Positions 34,372 to 42,658 of a stretch of DNA of 64,000 bases are shown one piece after another (positions within the stretch are counted from its first letter, which is position 1; each line of letters starts with the position of its first letter). Position numbers and translations under genes: made by a program. A model generated the notes under the pieces. That model was given only the letters and a program-made list of their open reading frames with translations, was not told where the DNA came from and searched no databases. Source of the stretch: Herpetosiphon aurantiacus DSM 785 (GTDB lineage Bacteria; Chloroflexota; Chloroflexia; Chloroflexales; Herpetosiphonaceae); assembly GCA_000018565.1 (NCBI GenBank), contig CP000875.1, positions 4,727,199 to 4,791,198 on the forward strand, written 5' to 3'.

Positions 34372-34829
34372 TAGAACCTCCCTTGATGACAGGTAATGAT
34401 TGGCTACGATGCGATACACGCCGATCAAGCAATAGGTTGGAATCTATTGAGTTGATCAAGCTAACAAATGCTTCGCCTTTGAAGATTTAACCTGGAGCGG
34501 ATTCAGAATACCGATGCGAGGAAATCAAACGCTACCTAGCACTATACCCATCTATTGTTGTGCAATAGTGCTAAAATTGAAGCAAGCTTGATTGGGTAAT
34601 TGGGTTTATTTACGGCTGTAGGTTTATCTTACTCAATGATTGTCACTTGATTCATCGCCATGTTGCCTAAAATATTGAAGTTATATTTTGTGCAATTTGT
34701 ATATTTTGCTATAATTTCTACTTGTTAGTACGCCTAGAATTTTAAATTACTATCAGGCTGCACTGTTAATACTATCAATAATGCCCAAGCGATTGGGCAG
34801 TTTAGCTAATTTCGGCTAAGGTGTGCACA
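34372..34829. other. AT-rich intergenic region between amt and msrA
   Basis: 458 gene-free bases, richer in A+T than the surroundings. Two structures are visible: inverted arms TAGCACTAT (34537-34545) / ATAGTGCTA (34565-34573) about 165 bases upstream of amt, and a seven-base-pair hairpin TGCCCAA-GCGA-TTGGGCA at 34782-34799 upstream of msrA. The region must hold both divergent promoters. I found no repeat element, sigma-54 site or known riboswitch. Confidence 0.5.
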
Positions 34830-35285
34830 ATGATCGAACGAATTATTGTTGGTGCTGGGTGTTTTTGGGGAGTCGAAGCGGCTTTTGGGGCGCTTGCCGG
34901 TATTGTCCAAACCCAAGCTGGCTACGCTGGTGGTTGGACTGAGCAGCCAAGCTATGAGGATGTTTGTGCAGGATCGACAGGTCATGCCGAGGTCGTCGAA
35001 TTACATGTTGATCTAACGATCATCAGTTTAAACGAGCTGTTGGGTTATTTTTGGGCTATGCTAGAACCGCCAGCCGACCCCGACCCACAATATCGCGCAA
35101 TGATTATTTGTAGCAATGCTGCTCAGTTGGAGCTAGCTCTGGCCAGTAAGCTAGCTCAACCACAGCTCGTTGATTATTCTGTTGAAATAAAACTTGATCT
35201 GCCGTTTTACCCCGCCGAGGAATATCATCAACAATGTTATCGCAAATGGCGTGATCGCTTTGAACGGCGGGCTAAAGTTGTTTGA
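34830..35285 (+). CDS. msrA: Peptide methionine-S-oxide reductase A
   Basis: Reduces methionine-S-sulfoxide in proteins and free methionine, part of oxidative damage repair. The 151-residue chain has the catalytic GCFWGVEAAF at about 10-19, YAGGWTEQPSYEDVCAGSTGHAEVVEL (about 34-60), and a shortened DPDPQYRAMI where the family has a D-x-GTQYRS loop. The ATG at 34830 is likely; a GTG three codons earlier (34821) is possible. The 3' end overlaps the convergent flavoprotein gene by 14 bases. A resolving cysteine may be Cys131 in EYHQQCY, near the C-terminus. Confidence 0.93.
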   Translation: MIERIIVGAGCFWGVEAAFGALAGIVQTQAGYAGGWTEQPSYEDVCAGSTGHAEVVELHVDLTIISLNELLGYFWAMLEPPADPDPQYRAMIICSNAAQLELALASKLAQPQLVDYSVEIKLDLPFYPAEEYHQQCYRKWRDRFERRAKVV

Positions 35286-36189
35286 GCATATCTTGAATCA
35301 GTTCATGGTTGATGCCTGCGCCTGCCATCGCGCCACCAGCGGCGGCATTGATTGCTTGCTGCATGCCTGCGGTCGCATCGCCAGCAGCATACACGCCTGG
35401 CACGCTGGTTTGCCCCAACATTTGCACCTTGATCAAGCCTGGCATATGGGGATTATCGGAAACTTCACAGCCTAGTTGGGCTGGTAGTTGGCTACGTTGG
35501 CGTTGGGGCACGCCGATCAACAAACCGCTGCGGGCCAATGGCTCACCTTGATCAAAAATCAAATGGGTCAATTGTCCATTGGCTTGTTCGATACCAACCA
35601 AACGATCTTCGCGAATTGGCAAGTTGAGTTTTGCTAAGATTTGGCGTTGCTCAGGGCTAAGTTGAGCCTCGCCATTGGTACAAACTACTAAATCGCTGCT
35701 CCAGTTGTGCAACAAGGTAGCAACGTGAAACAAACGCTCAGCATCGGGCACTAACACCGCCAACGGCTGATCGCGCACTTCCCAGCCATGGCAGTAGGGG
35801 CAGTGAAATACGCTTGATCCCCACAATTCGGCTAGGCCTTCGATTGGCGGCAATTCGTCGATCACGCCCGAAGCTAGCAACAATTTGTGACTGCTAATTT
35901 CGCTGCCATCATCAAGCTTTACCACAAAACCACCATCGATTGCTTGGGCATGCTCAGCAGTCGCGAAACGTACCTGCACACTTGGGTAGGGCTTGAGTTG
36001 CTCGCGGCCAATTTGACGCAATTCAGCAGGCAAAATGCCATCACGCGAGAGAAAATTATGCACACCAGGCGATTGCGCATTGCGCGGCTGCTGACTATCG
36101 AGCACTAACACACTGCGTCGTGCTCGCCCCAACACCAAGGCTGCACTCAAACCCGCCACGCTACCACCAACAATAATCACATCAAACAT
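35272..36189 (-). CDS. Thioredoxin reductase-like FAD/NAD(P) oxidoreductase
   Basis: A 305-residue two-domain flavoprotein of the TrxB-like group. The FAD motif is VGGSVAGLSAALVLGRA (8-24), followed by the redox pair HCPYCHGWE (Cys130, Cys133) and a C-terminal VYAAGDATAGMQQAINAAAGG FAD-ribose segment. The NADPH-binding GxGxxA motif in the middle domain is poorly conserved (LAVLVPDAERLFH), as in ferredoxin-linked or atypical reductases. True trxB is at 62071, so this is a paralogue with another partner. ATG 36189 has AAGGAG. It overlaps msrA at the 3' end. Confidence 0.88.
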   Translation of the reverse strand: MFDVIIVGGSVAGLSAALVLGRARRSVLVLDSQQPRNAQSPGVHNFLSRDGILPAELRQIGREQLKPYPSVQVRFATAEHAQAIDGGFVVKLDDGSEISSHKLLLASGVIDELPPIEGLAELWGSSVFHCPYCHGWEVRDQPLAVLVPDAERLFHVATLLHNWSSDLVVCTNGEAQLSPEQRQILAKLNLPIREDRLVGIEQANGQLTHLIFDQGEPLARSGLLIGVPQRQRSQLPAQLGCEVSDNPHMPGLIKVQMLGQTSVPGVYAAGDATAGMQQAINAAAGGAMAGAGINHELIQDMLKQL

Positions 36190-36285
36190 TGCGAAAACTC
36201 CTTATTGATACTTGATATCAATATATAAGCTTTTGCTAAAATGTCAAATTTGTAGTGATCGTTACGATAAAATCTAAGGATAATT

Positions 36286-36320
36286 ACAAAAAAGCCCGAC
36301 TCCACTTAAGGAATCGAGCT
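36286..36320 (-). terminator. Intrinsic terminator (minus strand)
   Basis: Read on the minus strand: stem AGCTCGATTCC / GGAGTCGGGCT (36320-36310 with 36303-36293, two G-U-type mismatches), then a run of six T. It ends transcripts coming from the ALDH16-type gene, 240 bases downstream of that gene's stop and just upstream of the TrxR-like gene. Confidence 0.75.
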
Positions 36321-36382
36321 AAATCTACTTTACAAAGGTAGATCTTAATCAATCAATTGGGCTGTGGTATTTACTTGGCATT

Positions 36383-36451
36383 CACCACCCTTCCGTCCCG
36401 CCTCAAGGCGGGAGACGCAGGGGGCTTTAATCCCCCTGCACCCCCTCAAGG
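36383..36451 (+). repeat. Repeat family B, copy 2
   Basis: 69 bases from CACCACCCTTCCGTCCCG to CCCCTCAAGG, with the CCCGCCTC/AGGCGGG and CAGGGGG/CCCCCTG hairpins. It lies in the 370-base gap 36190-36559, which also holds the terminator above. Confidence 0.9.
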
Positions 36452-36559
36452 ACAATTAGAGAAATCACTCGTCCACCGATGAACTATGAAATCGATGGTT
36501 TGCAATGAAAAGTGATTAAGGCCTACTCTTGCAATCCTAAAACGACTAGGAAACCCTGA

Positions 36560-38941
36560 TTATGCGCCGTAGGGAACCCAAATATTTTTGATTTGGCTAG
36601 CGTGGCGTAGAAATTCTTCGCCCTCGCCAACTCGTCGATCAAGCCAATCGCGAGTTTCGCCGTAGTTGACCCAGGTTTGTTTGAGGTTGCCGATTGAACT
36701 GCGCTCGACCATGGCGCTACCCTCAGCACTGCCCCAATACCACAAACCATCAACGTCGTTGTGCTCGGCCAGCACTTTGGCTAGGCTATCGCGGTCGCCG
36801 GTGATAATGTTGACCACGCCTGCCGGCACATCGCTGGTATCGAGCACTTGATACAAATCGGTGGCTGAAAGTGGATGCTCTGGCGATGGAATGATAATCG
36901 CACTATTGCCCAAGGCGATGGCTGGTGCTAGCAATGAAATCGTGCCCAACAAGGGATATTCGCTGGGACAAACCAAACCAAGCACACCGAGCGATTCGAC
37001 CATGGCGAGGGTGGCGTTGCGTACAGGCGTGGCATGCACCGAGCCATCATATTTATCGGCCCACGCGGCGTAGGTAAATAAGCGCTCGATTGATGTTTCA
37101 ACTTCGAGGTCGGCATCGTTGCGGCCTGTTTGTTGGCGAATGCGTTGGGCAAATTCGGCGGCACGTGCGCCTAAATTTTCAGCCAAGAAATAGAGCACTT
37201 GCGCCCGATTATAGGCGGTTGCTGCCGACCAACTGTTAGCAGCACTGCGTGCAACTTCGACCGCGTTGCGAATATCTTTGCGGCTGCCATCGCCAACTTC
37301 GCCAAGCTGCTCGCCATTGCTGCCAACCACAATTCGGCTGTAGCCCGAATCGGGGCGGGCTTGCTTGCCGCCAATATAGATTTTGGGCGTGCGATCAAGC
37401 GCTGGTAGGCCGTTGCTGGCTGTGGTTGCCACAGGCGCGGGCGCTGGGCTGGCCTTGGTTTTAAGCTTTTTAACCTCAGATTTTTTGAGATATTCGTATA
37501 AGCCTTCTTTGCCACCTTCGCGACCGTAGCCACTTTCACGATAGCCGCCGAAGCCAGCTGCTGCATCAAACAAGTTGGTGCTGTTGATCCAAACTACGCC
37601 TGCTTTGACGCGGGCTGCGGCATGCAGCGCCACGTTAATATCTTCGCTCCAAATGCTGGCGGCCAAACCAAAACGGGTATTGTTGGCAATCGCAATCGCT
37701 TCATCAGGGGTGCGGAAGGTCATCGTGACCAAGACTGGCCCGAAAATTTCAACTTGGGCCAAGGTTGAAGCGGGAGCCACGTTGGTAAACAAGGTTGGCG
37801 GATAGAAGTAGCCATCAGTTGGGCAAGCCCACGATGGTTGCCATTTGATTGAACCTTCGTTTTCGCCTTCGGCCACCAGTTGCTCGATTTTTTGTAATTG
37901 GGCTGGAGCAACAATCGCGCCAATATCGATCGCTTTATCTAAAGGATCGCCGATGCGCAATTGCTCCATACGAGTGCGCAACTTGCCAATCAGCTTATCG
38001 GCAATGTTTTCTTGCACCAACAAACGTGAGCCAGCGCAACAAACTTGGCCTTGATTAAACCAAATCGCATCAACCACGCCTTCGACCACGCTATCGAGAT
38101 CAGCGTTATCAAACACGATAAAGGGCGATTTGCCGCCAAGCTCCAAGGAGAGTTTTTTGCCGCTGCCAGCGGTGGCGCTCCGAATAATTTTGCCAACTTC
38201 GGTTGAACCAGTAAAGGCAATTTTGGCAATATCGGGGTGCTTGACGATTTGCTCGCCAACTTTACCATCGCCAGTTACGATGTTGACCACGCCCTTGGGC
38301 AAACCAATTTCGTGGCAAATTTCGGCAAATGCCAAGGCGGTTAATGAAGTCCATTCGGCAGGCTTCAGCACCACCGTGTTGCCCATCGCCAAGGCTGGGG
38401 CAATCTTCCAAGCCAACATCAACAGCGGAAAGTTCCACGGAATAATTTGGCCGACCACGCCCAGCGGCTCGTAGCCTGCCAAATCGCTTTCTTGCAATTG
38501 TGCCCAACCAGCGTGATAGTAGAAATGCCGCGCGACTAATGGAATATCAATGTCGCGGGTTTCGCGGATGGGCTTGCCATTATCGAGGGTTTCGAGCACC
38601 GCGAAACGGCGCGAATGTTTTTGAATTTGGCGTGCCAAGGCATACAAATAGCGAGCACGCACATGGCCGCTGGTTTGCGACCAAGCTGGAAAGGCCGCCT
38701 TGGCAGCAGCCACCGCAGCGTTTACTTCATCGCTGCTCGCTTGGGTCACTTGGGCCAACACGCTGCGATTGGCTGGATTGATCGAATCGAACAAGCGCTC
38801 GTTGGCGACTTCTGTCCATGTACCATTAATATAGAGCCCAAAACGACGGCTATGGGCATCTAGCCACTCGTGGGCTGGAGCAGCAGCTTCGGGTGCTGGG
38901 CCATAGCTCATTGTTTTGTAAATCTCCAGCAATGTGCTCAT
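36560..38941 (-). CDS. ALDH16-type double-domain aldehyde dehydrogenase
   Basis: A 793-residue protein with two aldehyde dehydrogenase domains, matching the ALDH16 layout in which the first domain is catalytic and the second is degenerate. Domain one (about 30-500) has VVGQIIPWNFPLLMLAWK, FTGSTEVGKII, LELGGKSPFIV (Glu) and FNQGQVCCAGSRLLV (Cys). An Ala/Pro linker at about 505-525 leads to domain two, which has PKIYIGGKQARPDSG, LGLVCPSEYPLLG and SAEGSAMVERSS but no catalytic Cys segment. The start ATG 38941 is chosen because the first 40 residues of the longer frame (to 39061) are not ALDH-like. The substrate is unknown. Confidence 0.88.
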   Translation of the reverse strand: MSTLLEIYKTMSYGPAPEAAAPAHEWLDAHSRRFGLYINGTWTEVANERLFDSINPANRSVLAQVTQASSDEVNAAVAAAKAAFPAWSQTSGHVRARYLYALARQIQKHSRRFAVLETLDNGKPIRETRDIDIPLVARHFYYHAGWAQLQESDLAGYEPLGVVGQIIPWNFPLLMLAWKIAPALAMGNTVVLKPAEWTSLTALAFAEICHEIGLPKGVVNIVTGDGKVGEQIVKHPDIAKIAFTGSTEVGKIIRSATAGSGKKLSLELGGKSPFIVFDNADLDSVVEGVVDAIWFNQGQVCCAGSRLLVQENIADKLIGKLRTRMEQLRIGDPLDKAIDIGAIVAPAQLQKIEQLVAEGENEGSIKWQPSWACPTDGYFYPPTLFTNVAPASTLAQVEIFGPVLVTMTFRTPDEAIAIANNTRFGLAASIWSEDINVALHAAARVKAGVVWINSTNLFDAAAGFGGYRESGYGREGGKEGLYEYLKKSEVKKLKTKASPAPAPVATTASNGLPALDRTPKIYIGGKQARPDSGYSRIVVGSNGEQLGEVGDGSRKDIRNAVEVARSAANSWSAATAYNRAQVLYFLAENLGARAAEFAQRIRQQTGRNDADLEVETSIERLFTYAAWADKYDGSVHATPVRNATLAMVESLGVLGLVCPSEYPLLGTISLLAPAIALGNSAIIIPSPEHPLSATDLYQVLDTSDVPAGVVNIITGDRDSLAKVLAEHNDVDGLWYWGSAEGSAMVERSSIGNLKQTWVNYGETRDWLDRRVGEGEEFLRHASQIKNIWVPYGA

Positions 38942-39152
38942 CGTCGAGTCCTCGTTATGTGTATTTAAGTCGTTTTGTGCCATCCTAACAGGCTTGGGCA
39001 ATTCACGCAAAGGCTCTTGGCTATGGGCTGTATAGATCATCGAGCCAAGCTCATGCAGCAAATACGGCTGGCTAAGCCCTTGTTTTTCGGCGCTAGATAG
39101 CCTAAACTACCCACATTAGCAGAGGTCTTCATAGCGAAGGAGTTCGCAGCCT

Positions 39153-39647
39153 ATGATTAATCCAACCATTGAAGCCGCGATTAACGATCAAATCAAGCAC
39201 GAATTTGAGTCGGCCTACCTGTATCTCTCAATGTCGGCCTACTTCGAGTCGGTTAATTTGAGTGGCTTTGCTCATTGGATGCGCTTGCAGTACGAAGAAG
39301 AAACCGTGCACGCCATGAAGCTGTTCGATTATCTGCATGATCGGGGTGGCCGCGCTGTTTTGCAAGCCATGGCCCAGCCGCAATCAAGCTTCAATTCATC
39401 ACTTGAAGTGTTTGAAATGGCCTTGCATCACGAACAACGCGTTACCGCGTTGATCAACTCGCTCTACGATTTGGCGATCAAAGAGAATGATCATGCTACC
39501 CAAATTCATTTGCAATGGTTTATTACCGAGCAAGTCGAGGAAGAAAAAAGCGCCTCGGATGTGGTCGAAAAGCTCAAAATGGCTGGCGATCATCCAGGTG
39601 CGCTGTTCTTGCTCAATGAACAATTAGGCAGCCGCGCCGCTGAATAG
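39153..39647 (+). CDS. ftnA: Non-haem ferritin (FtnA type)
   Basis: A 164-residue four-helix-bundle iron-storage protein that forms a 24-subunit shell. Ferroxidase-centre residues are present by alignment with E. coli FtnA: Glu17, Glu50 and His53 (in YEEETVHAMK), Glu94 (HHEQRVT) and Gln127 (in HLQWFITEQVEEE). ATG 39153 has GAAGGAG upstream at a slightly long spacing. It is a single-gene unit followed by a good terminator. No Fur box was recognised upstream. Confidence 0.95.
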   Translation: MINPTIEAAINDQIKHEFESAYLYLSMSAYFESVNLSGFAHWMRLQYEEETVHAMKLFDYLHDRGGRAVLQAMAQPQSSFNSSLEVFEMALHHEQRVTALINSLYDLAIKENDHATQIHLQWFITEQVEEEKSASDVVEKLKMAGDHPGALFLLNEQLGSRAAE

Positions 39648-39663
39648 ACTTTCCTGCTAGCAC

Positions 39664-39694
39664 AAGGCCTGCAATCAATCTGCGGGCCTTATTC
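39664..39694. terminator. Terminator after ferritin
   Basis: A nine-base stem AAGGCCTGC / GCGGGCCTT with one mismatch (39664-39672 with 39682-39690), followed by ATTCATTT. It probably also serves the convergent membrane protein gene ending at 39697. Confidence 0.75.
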
Positions 39695-39696
39695 AT

Positions 39697-40254
39697 TTAA
39701 CGTGATTTTGATTGAGCTTGCCGCCAGCGCCACAGGAATATCAGCACGATTGCCCCAATATTTAAACCAACAGCGAGATTTTTGAGCGTAAAACACCAAG
39801 TCCAGAGCATAGCCACAGTTGGCAATTGGGTAGGATATTGCAATAACATCAGGGCTTCGCAGCTATTCTCAGCATAATCGGCGAAGAAATAGAGGCTCGC
39901 CAAGGCTGGTAGCCACTGTTGCCAACCGTGAACATCACGCGTCAGCCGCAGCAACGCTAGCCCAAAAAAGAGCCAAACTCCAATCGGTAACAGCATGTCG
40001 GGCACAATCAGCCACACATGACTGCTGCGATATTCGCCATAATTGCTGATTAATTGATAGGCTAAATCAGCTGTAACGCTGGATTTGGCCGAAAATGCAT
40101 TTGCACCACCGCCCAAATCCAACAAGCCATAGCCCCTAGTCCACGAATGAAATAAGCTTGCCAACAGATTACTAATCACTAATTGGGTCATGGCTACACC
40201 AAAGGCTAGCCAAATCAGGCGTGGTTGGCCAAATTTGTGCAAAAATTTAGGCAT
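39697..40254 (-). CDS. Four-helix membrane protein, function unknown
   Basis: A 185-residue protein with hydrophobic helices at about 14-34, 80-100, 115-135 and 150-175, and a polar loop between helices one and two (GYGLLDLGGGANAFSAKSS). It ends in a basic tail (WRWRQAQSKSR). I do not recognise a family. The ribosome site before ATG 40254 is weak. The gene lies between ferritin (convergent) and the MaoC gene, beyond that gene's terminator. Confidence 0.65.
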   Translation of the reverse strand: MPKFLHKFGQPRLIWLAFGVAMTQLVISNLLASLFHSWTRGYGLLDLGGGANAFSAKSSVTADLAYQLISNYGEYRSSHVWLIVPDMLLPIGVWLFFGLALLRLTRDVHGWQQWLPALASLYFFADYAENSCEALMLLQYPTQLPTVAMLWTWCFTLKNLAVGLNIGAIVLIFLWRWRQAQSKSR

Positions 40255-40321
40255 TGGTTGCTCACGATCAGATTAAATTCAGCCAAAGCATAGCGATGAT
40301 CGAAACTAGCTGTCAAGCATG

Positions 40322-40345
40322 AAAAAACCGCCCCAATTTGAGCGG
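40322..40345 (-). terminator. Intrinsic terminator of the maoC/liv operon
   Basis: On the minus strand CCGCTC-AAATTG-GGGCGG (one G-U pair) is followed directly by six T. It lies 26 bases past the MaoC stop codon, marking the end of the long minus-strand operon. Confidence 0.75.
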
Positions 40346-40370
40346 CTGTCGGCTTGGGTTGTGCTTGATT

Positions 40371-40769
40371 TTAGCTTGGCAGCAGCACAATCGCCTCGCC
40401 CTCGATCAAGATTTTGGCTTCTTCGTTCAGCAATTGGGTGATTAATGTAGCGATTGGTTTATCATCGCGCAGGCTTTTAATTTCGGCATAGGCCGTGACC
40501 GTATCACCAATGTAAATCGGGCTGCGAAAAGCCAAGGTTTGGTTGAGGTAAATTGTGCCTGGGCCAGGCAAATGCATGCCAATCACTGCTGAAATCAGGC
40601 CAGCGCCCAGCATACCATGGGCGATCCGCCGCCCAAAACGCGATTCACGTGCAGCAATTTCGTCGATATGCACAGGGTTGGCATCGCCCGAAATTCCCGC
40701 AAACAAAATAATATCGGCTTCGGTGATGGTTTTGCGCAAACGAGCGCTTTGGCCAATTGTATAGCTCAT
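40371..40769 (-). CDS. MaoC-like (R)-specific enoyl-CoA hydratase
   Basis: A 132-residue hot-dog-fold hydratase, the size of PhaJ. The hydratase-2 motif is clear: FAGISGDANPVHID (about 23-36), with catalytic Asp29 and His34. Then follow RIAHGMLGAGLISAVIG and the LNQTLAFRSPIYIGDTVTA segment. It would hydrate trans-2-enoyl-CoA to (R)-3-hydroxyacyl-CoA. It is the last gene of the minus-strand group with an acyl-CoA ligase and a KASIII-like enzyme, which supports acyl-CoA metabolism. ATG 40769 has AAAGGA upstream. Confidence 0.9.
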   Translation of the reverse strand: MSYTIGQSARLRKTITEADIILFAGISGDANPVHIDEIAARESRFGRRIAHGMLGAGLISAVIGMHLPGPGTIYLNQTLAFRSPIYIGDTVTAYAEIKSLRDDKPIATLITQLLNEEAKILIEGEAIVLLPS

Positions 40770-40773
40770 GGTT

Positions 40774-40925
40774 GAAATCCTTTGAATAGTGGGGATCGGT
40801 TGTTGGGGGCTGGGGATCGGGAATACGGATGAAGGATGAAATTCTACAAATCTGTCCTTCGTGCTCTTCGTGTCCTTCGTGGATCAAACCTGACCCCTTG
40901 CCCCTGATTCCTGACCCCCTATGTT
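40774..40925. repeat. Repeat-rich spacer with family C copy 3
   Basis: The 156-base gap between the MaoC and ligase genes holds a GGATGAAGGATGAAATTC stretch (family D type) and, at about 40855-40887, the reverse complement of the ACCACGAAGGACACGAAG module, followed by CCCCTGA-type tracts. Confidence 0.6.
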
Positions 40926-42425
40926 CTAATAGCCAAACAATTTGCGTAGCTCAGGCTTGACGACCTTGCCACTGGCGTTATGCGGCAACTCAGGCAAGAA
41001 ATAAATCGATTTTGGGGTTTTGTAGCTAGCCAGGCGTTCGCGACAAAAAGCGATCAGGGTTGGCTCATCAAGCTGCGTGCTTGGCCGCAACACCACTAAA
41101 GCCCGCCCAACCTCGCCCCAGCGACTATCGGGTATGCCAATCACGGCGCATTCTTGTACCGCAGGGTGCTGATAGAGCACGTTTTCAACCTCAGCAGGGT
41201 AAACATTCTCGCCGCCAGAAATATACATATCCTTCTTGCGATCAACGATGTAGAAATAACCTTCAGCATCGACCCGTGCTAGATCGCCAGTGTAGAACCA
41301 ACCTTTTTGCAGGGCTTGGGCGGTTGCGACCGGATTGCGCCAGTAGCCATTGCACACCGTCGGCCCATATAAAATCAATTCGCCAATGCTGTTGGTCGGC
41401 ACATCGCGGCCCGCCTCATCGACAATGCGGGCATCAAGGTGAAAAATCGGCTTGCCCACCGATCCAGCCTTACGAATTGCATCCTCTGGGTTGAGCGTGA
41501 AGCAATTAACCGAAACTTCGGTCAGGCCATAGCCTTGGCGAAACGGAATATTGCGCTGCTGATAGGCTTCGATCAAGGGAATTGGGCAGGGCGAGCCGCC
41601 AGCGATGCAAAAACGCAGACTGCTGAGGTTGGTTTGGACAAAATTGGGCGCTTGCAGCAGCATCTCAAACATGGTTGGCACGGCAAAAAAGATCGTCACA
41701 TGCTCTTGCTCAATCAATTGCAAACAGCGCTCGGGATTCCATTCTTGCATCAAAACCATTGTGCCACCAGCATGCAAAATCGGCAGGGTTAGCACATTCA
41801 GGCCGCCAGTATGAAATAGTGGCGTATGAATAATGCTCACGTCATCGGCGTGTAAATCCCAGCCAACATTGGTATTGAGCGAATTCCACACCAGCACCCG
41901 ATGCGAAAGTACTGCGCCTTTGGGTGCGCCAGTTGTGCCTGAGGTATACAAAATCAAGTGCGGATCATCAAGATCAACTGATTCGCTGATCGGCAAATCG
42001 CTAGCTTGGGTCAGCAGTTGATCGTATTCAGGCCCAAACTGGACACACTGCTTGATTGGGGTTTGACTGCGCAAGGTTGGCAGCAGCGGCGCAAATTGGC
42101 TATCGTAGAGCAATATGCTCGATGCACTATCTTTGAGCATATAAATTAATTCATGCTCGGTTAAGCGCCAATTGAGTGGCACTAAAATCGCCCCAAGCTT
42201 GCCAGTGGCAAATAAGGCATCGAGGTAGCCAATTTGATTTTTGGCCAAAATTGCTACTCGATCGCCTTTGCCTACACCAAAACGTTGGCGCAAACTCGCA
42301 GCCAAACGATTGGCACGGCTATTCAATTGGCGGTAGCTATAGCGCTCGCCATCACGGTCGTCAACCAGCGCTAGTCGCTCTGGCGTAAGCAACTCGCGCT
42401 TGCCAAGCCAGTCACCAATGTACAT
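40926..42425 (-). CDS. Acyl-CoA synthetase (AMP-binding, long-chain fatty-acid ligase-like)
   Basis: A 499-residue adenylate-forming enzyme of the ANL superfamily that activates a carboxylic acid to its CoA thioester. Motifs in order: LILYTSGTTGAPKGAVLSH (P-loop, about 158-176), GYGLTEVSV (A5, about 298-306), FYTGDLARVDAEGYFYIVDRKKDMYISGGENVYP (A7-A8 hinge), and the C-terminal lysine motif NASGKVVKPELRK. The substrate is not predictable; fatty, aromatic and cyclohexane acids are all possible. ATG 42425 has AAAGGAG. Same strand and setting as the KASIII-like and MaoC genes. Confidence 0.93.
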   Translation of the reverse strand: MYIGDWLGKRELLTPERLALVDDRDGERYSYRQLNSRANRLAASLRQRFGVGKGDRVAILAKNQIGYLDALFATGKLGAILVPLNWRLTEHELIYMLKDSASSILLYDSQFAPLLPTLRSQTPIKQCVQFGPEYDQLLTQASDLPISESVDLDDPHLILYTSGTTGAPKGAVLSHRVLVWNSLNTNVGWDLHADDVSIIHTPLFHTGGLNVLTLPILHAGGTMVLMQEWNPERCLQLIEQEHVTIFFAVPTMFEMLLQAPNFVQTNLSSLRFCIAGGSPCPIPLIEAYQQRNIPFRQGYGLTEVSVNCFTLNPEDAIRKAGSVGKPIFHLDARIVDEAGRDVPTNSIGELILYGPTVCNGYWRNPVATAQALQKGWFYTGDLARVDAEGYFYIVDRKKDMYISGGENVYPAEVENVLYQHPAVQECAVIGIPDSRWGEVGRALVVLRPSTQLDEPTLIAFCRERLASYKTPKSIYFLPELPHNASGKVVKPELRKLFGY

Positions 42426-42460
42426 TGCAATGCTCCTTTAATCAGAGGTCAGGGGCTAGG

Positions 42461-42657
42461 ATTTTGATCCACGAAGGACACGAAGTGGCACGAAGGTTCG
42501 AACCACGAAGAATGCAAAGGATGCTAAGAGCTTCAACATCGATCCATTTCATCCTTCATCCCTCATAATTCATCCTTAGGAATCTCTGCGTTAAACCTAT
42601 CCCCTAGATTCTGATACCTGCCCCTTTTTGACTTTTGCCCTTTGACTTTTGCCTTGG
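42461..42657. repeat. Repeat mosaic (families C, D and E) inside the operon
   Basis: Within the 233-base spacer: CCACGAAGGACACGAAGTGGCACGAAGG (about 42466-42515, family C), CATCCTTCATCCCTCATAATTCATCC (about 42548-42575, family D), and CTTTTTGACTTTTGCCCTTTGACTTTTGCC (about 42624-42654, family E). No gene was seen. Confidence 0.65.
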
Positions 42658-42658
42658 T

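Noticed and set aside
34537-34573. Inverted repeat upstream of amt as an NtcA/GlnR site
   Set aside because: TAGCACTAT/ATAGTGCTA with a 19-base loop does not fit the spacing of known nitrogen regulators, so it is recorded only as an inverted repeat in the gap.
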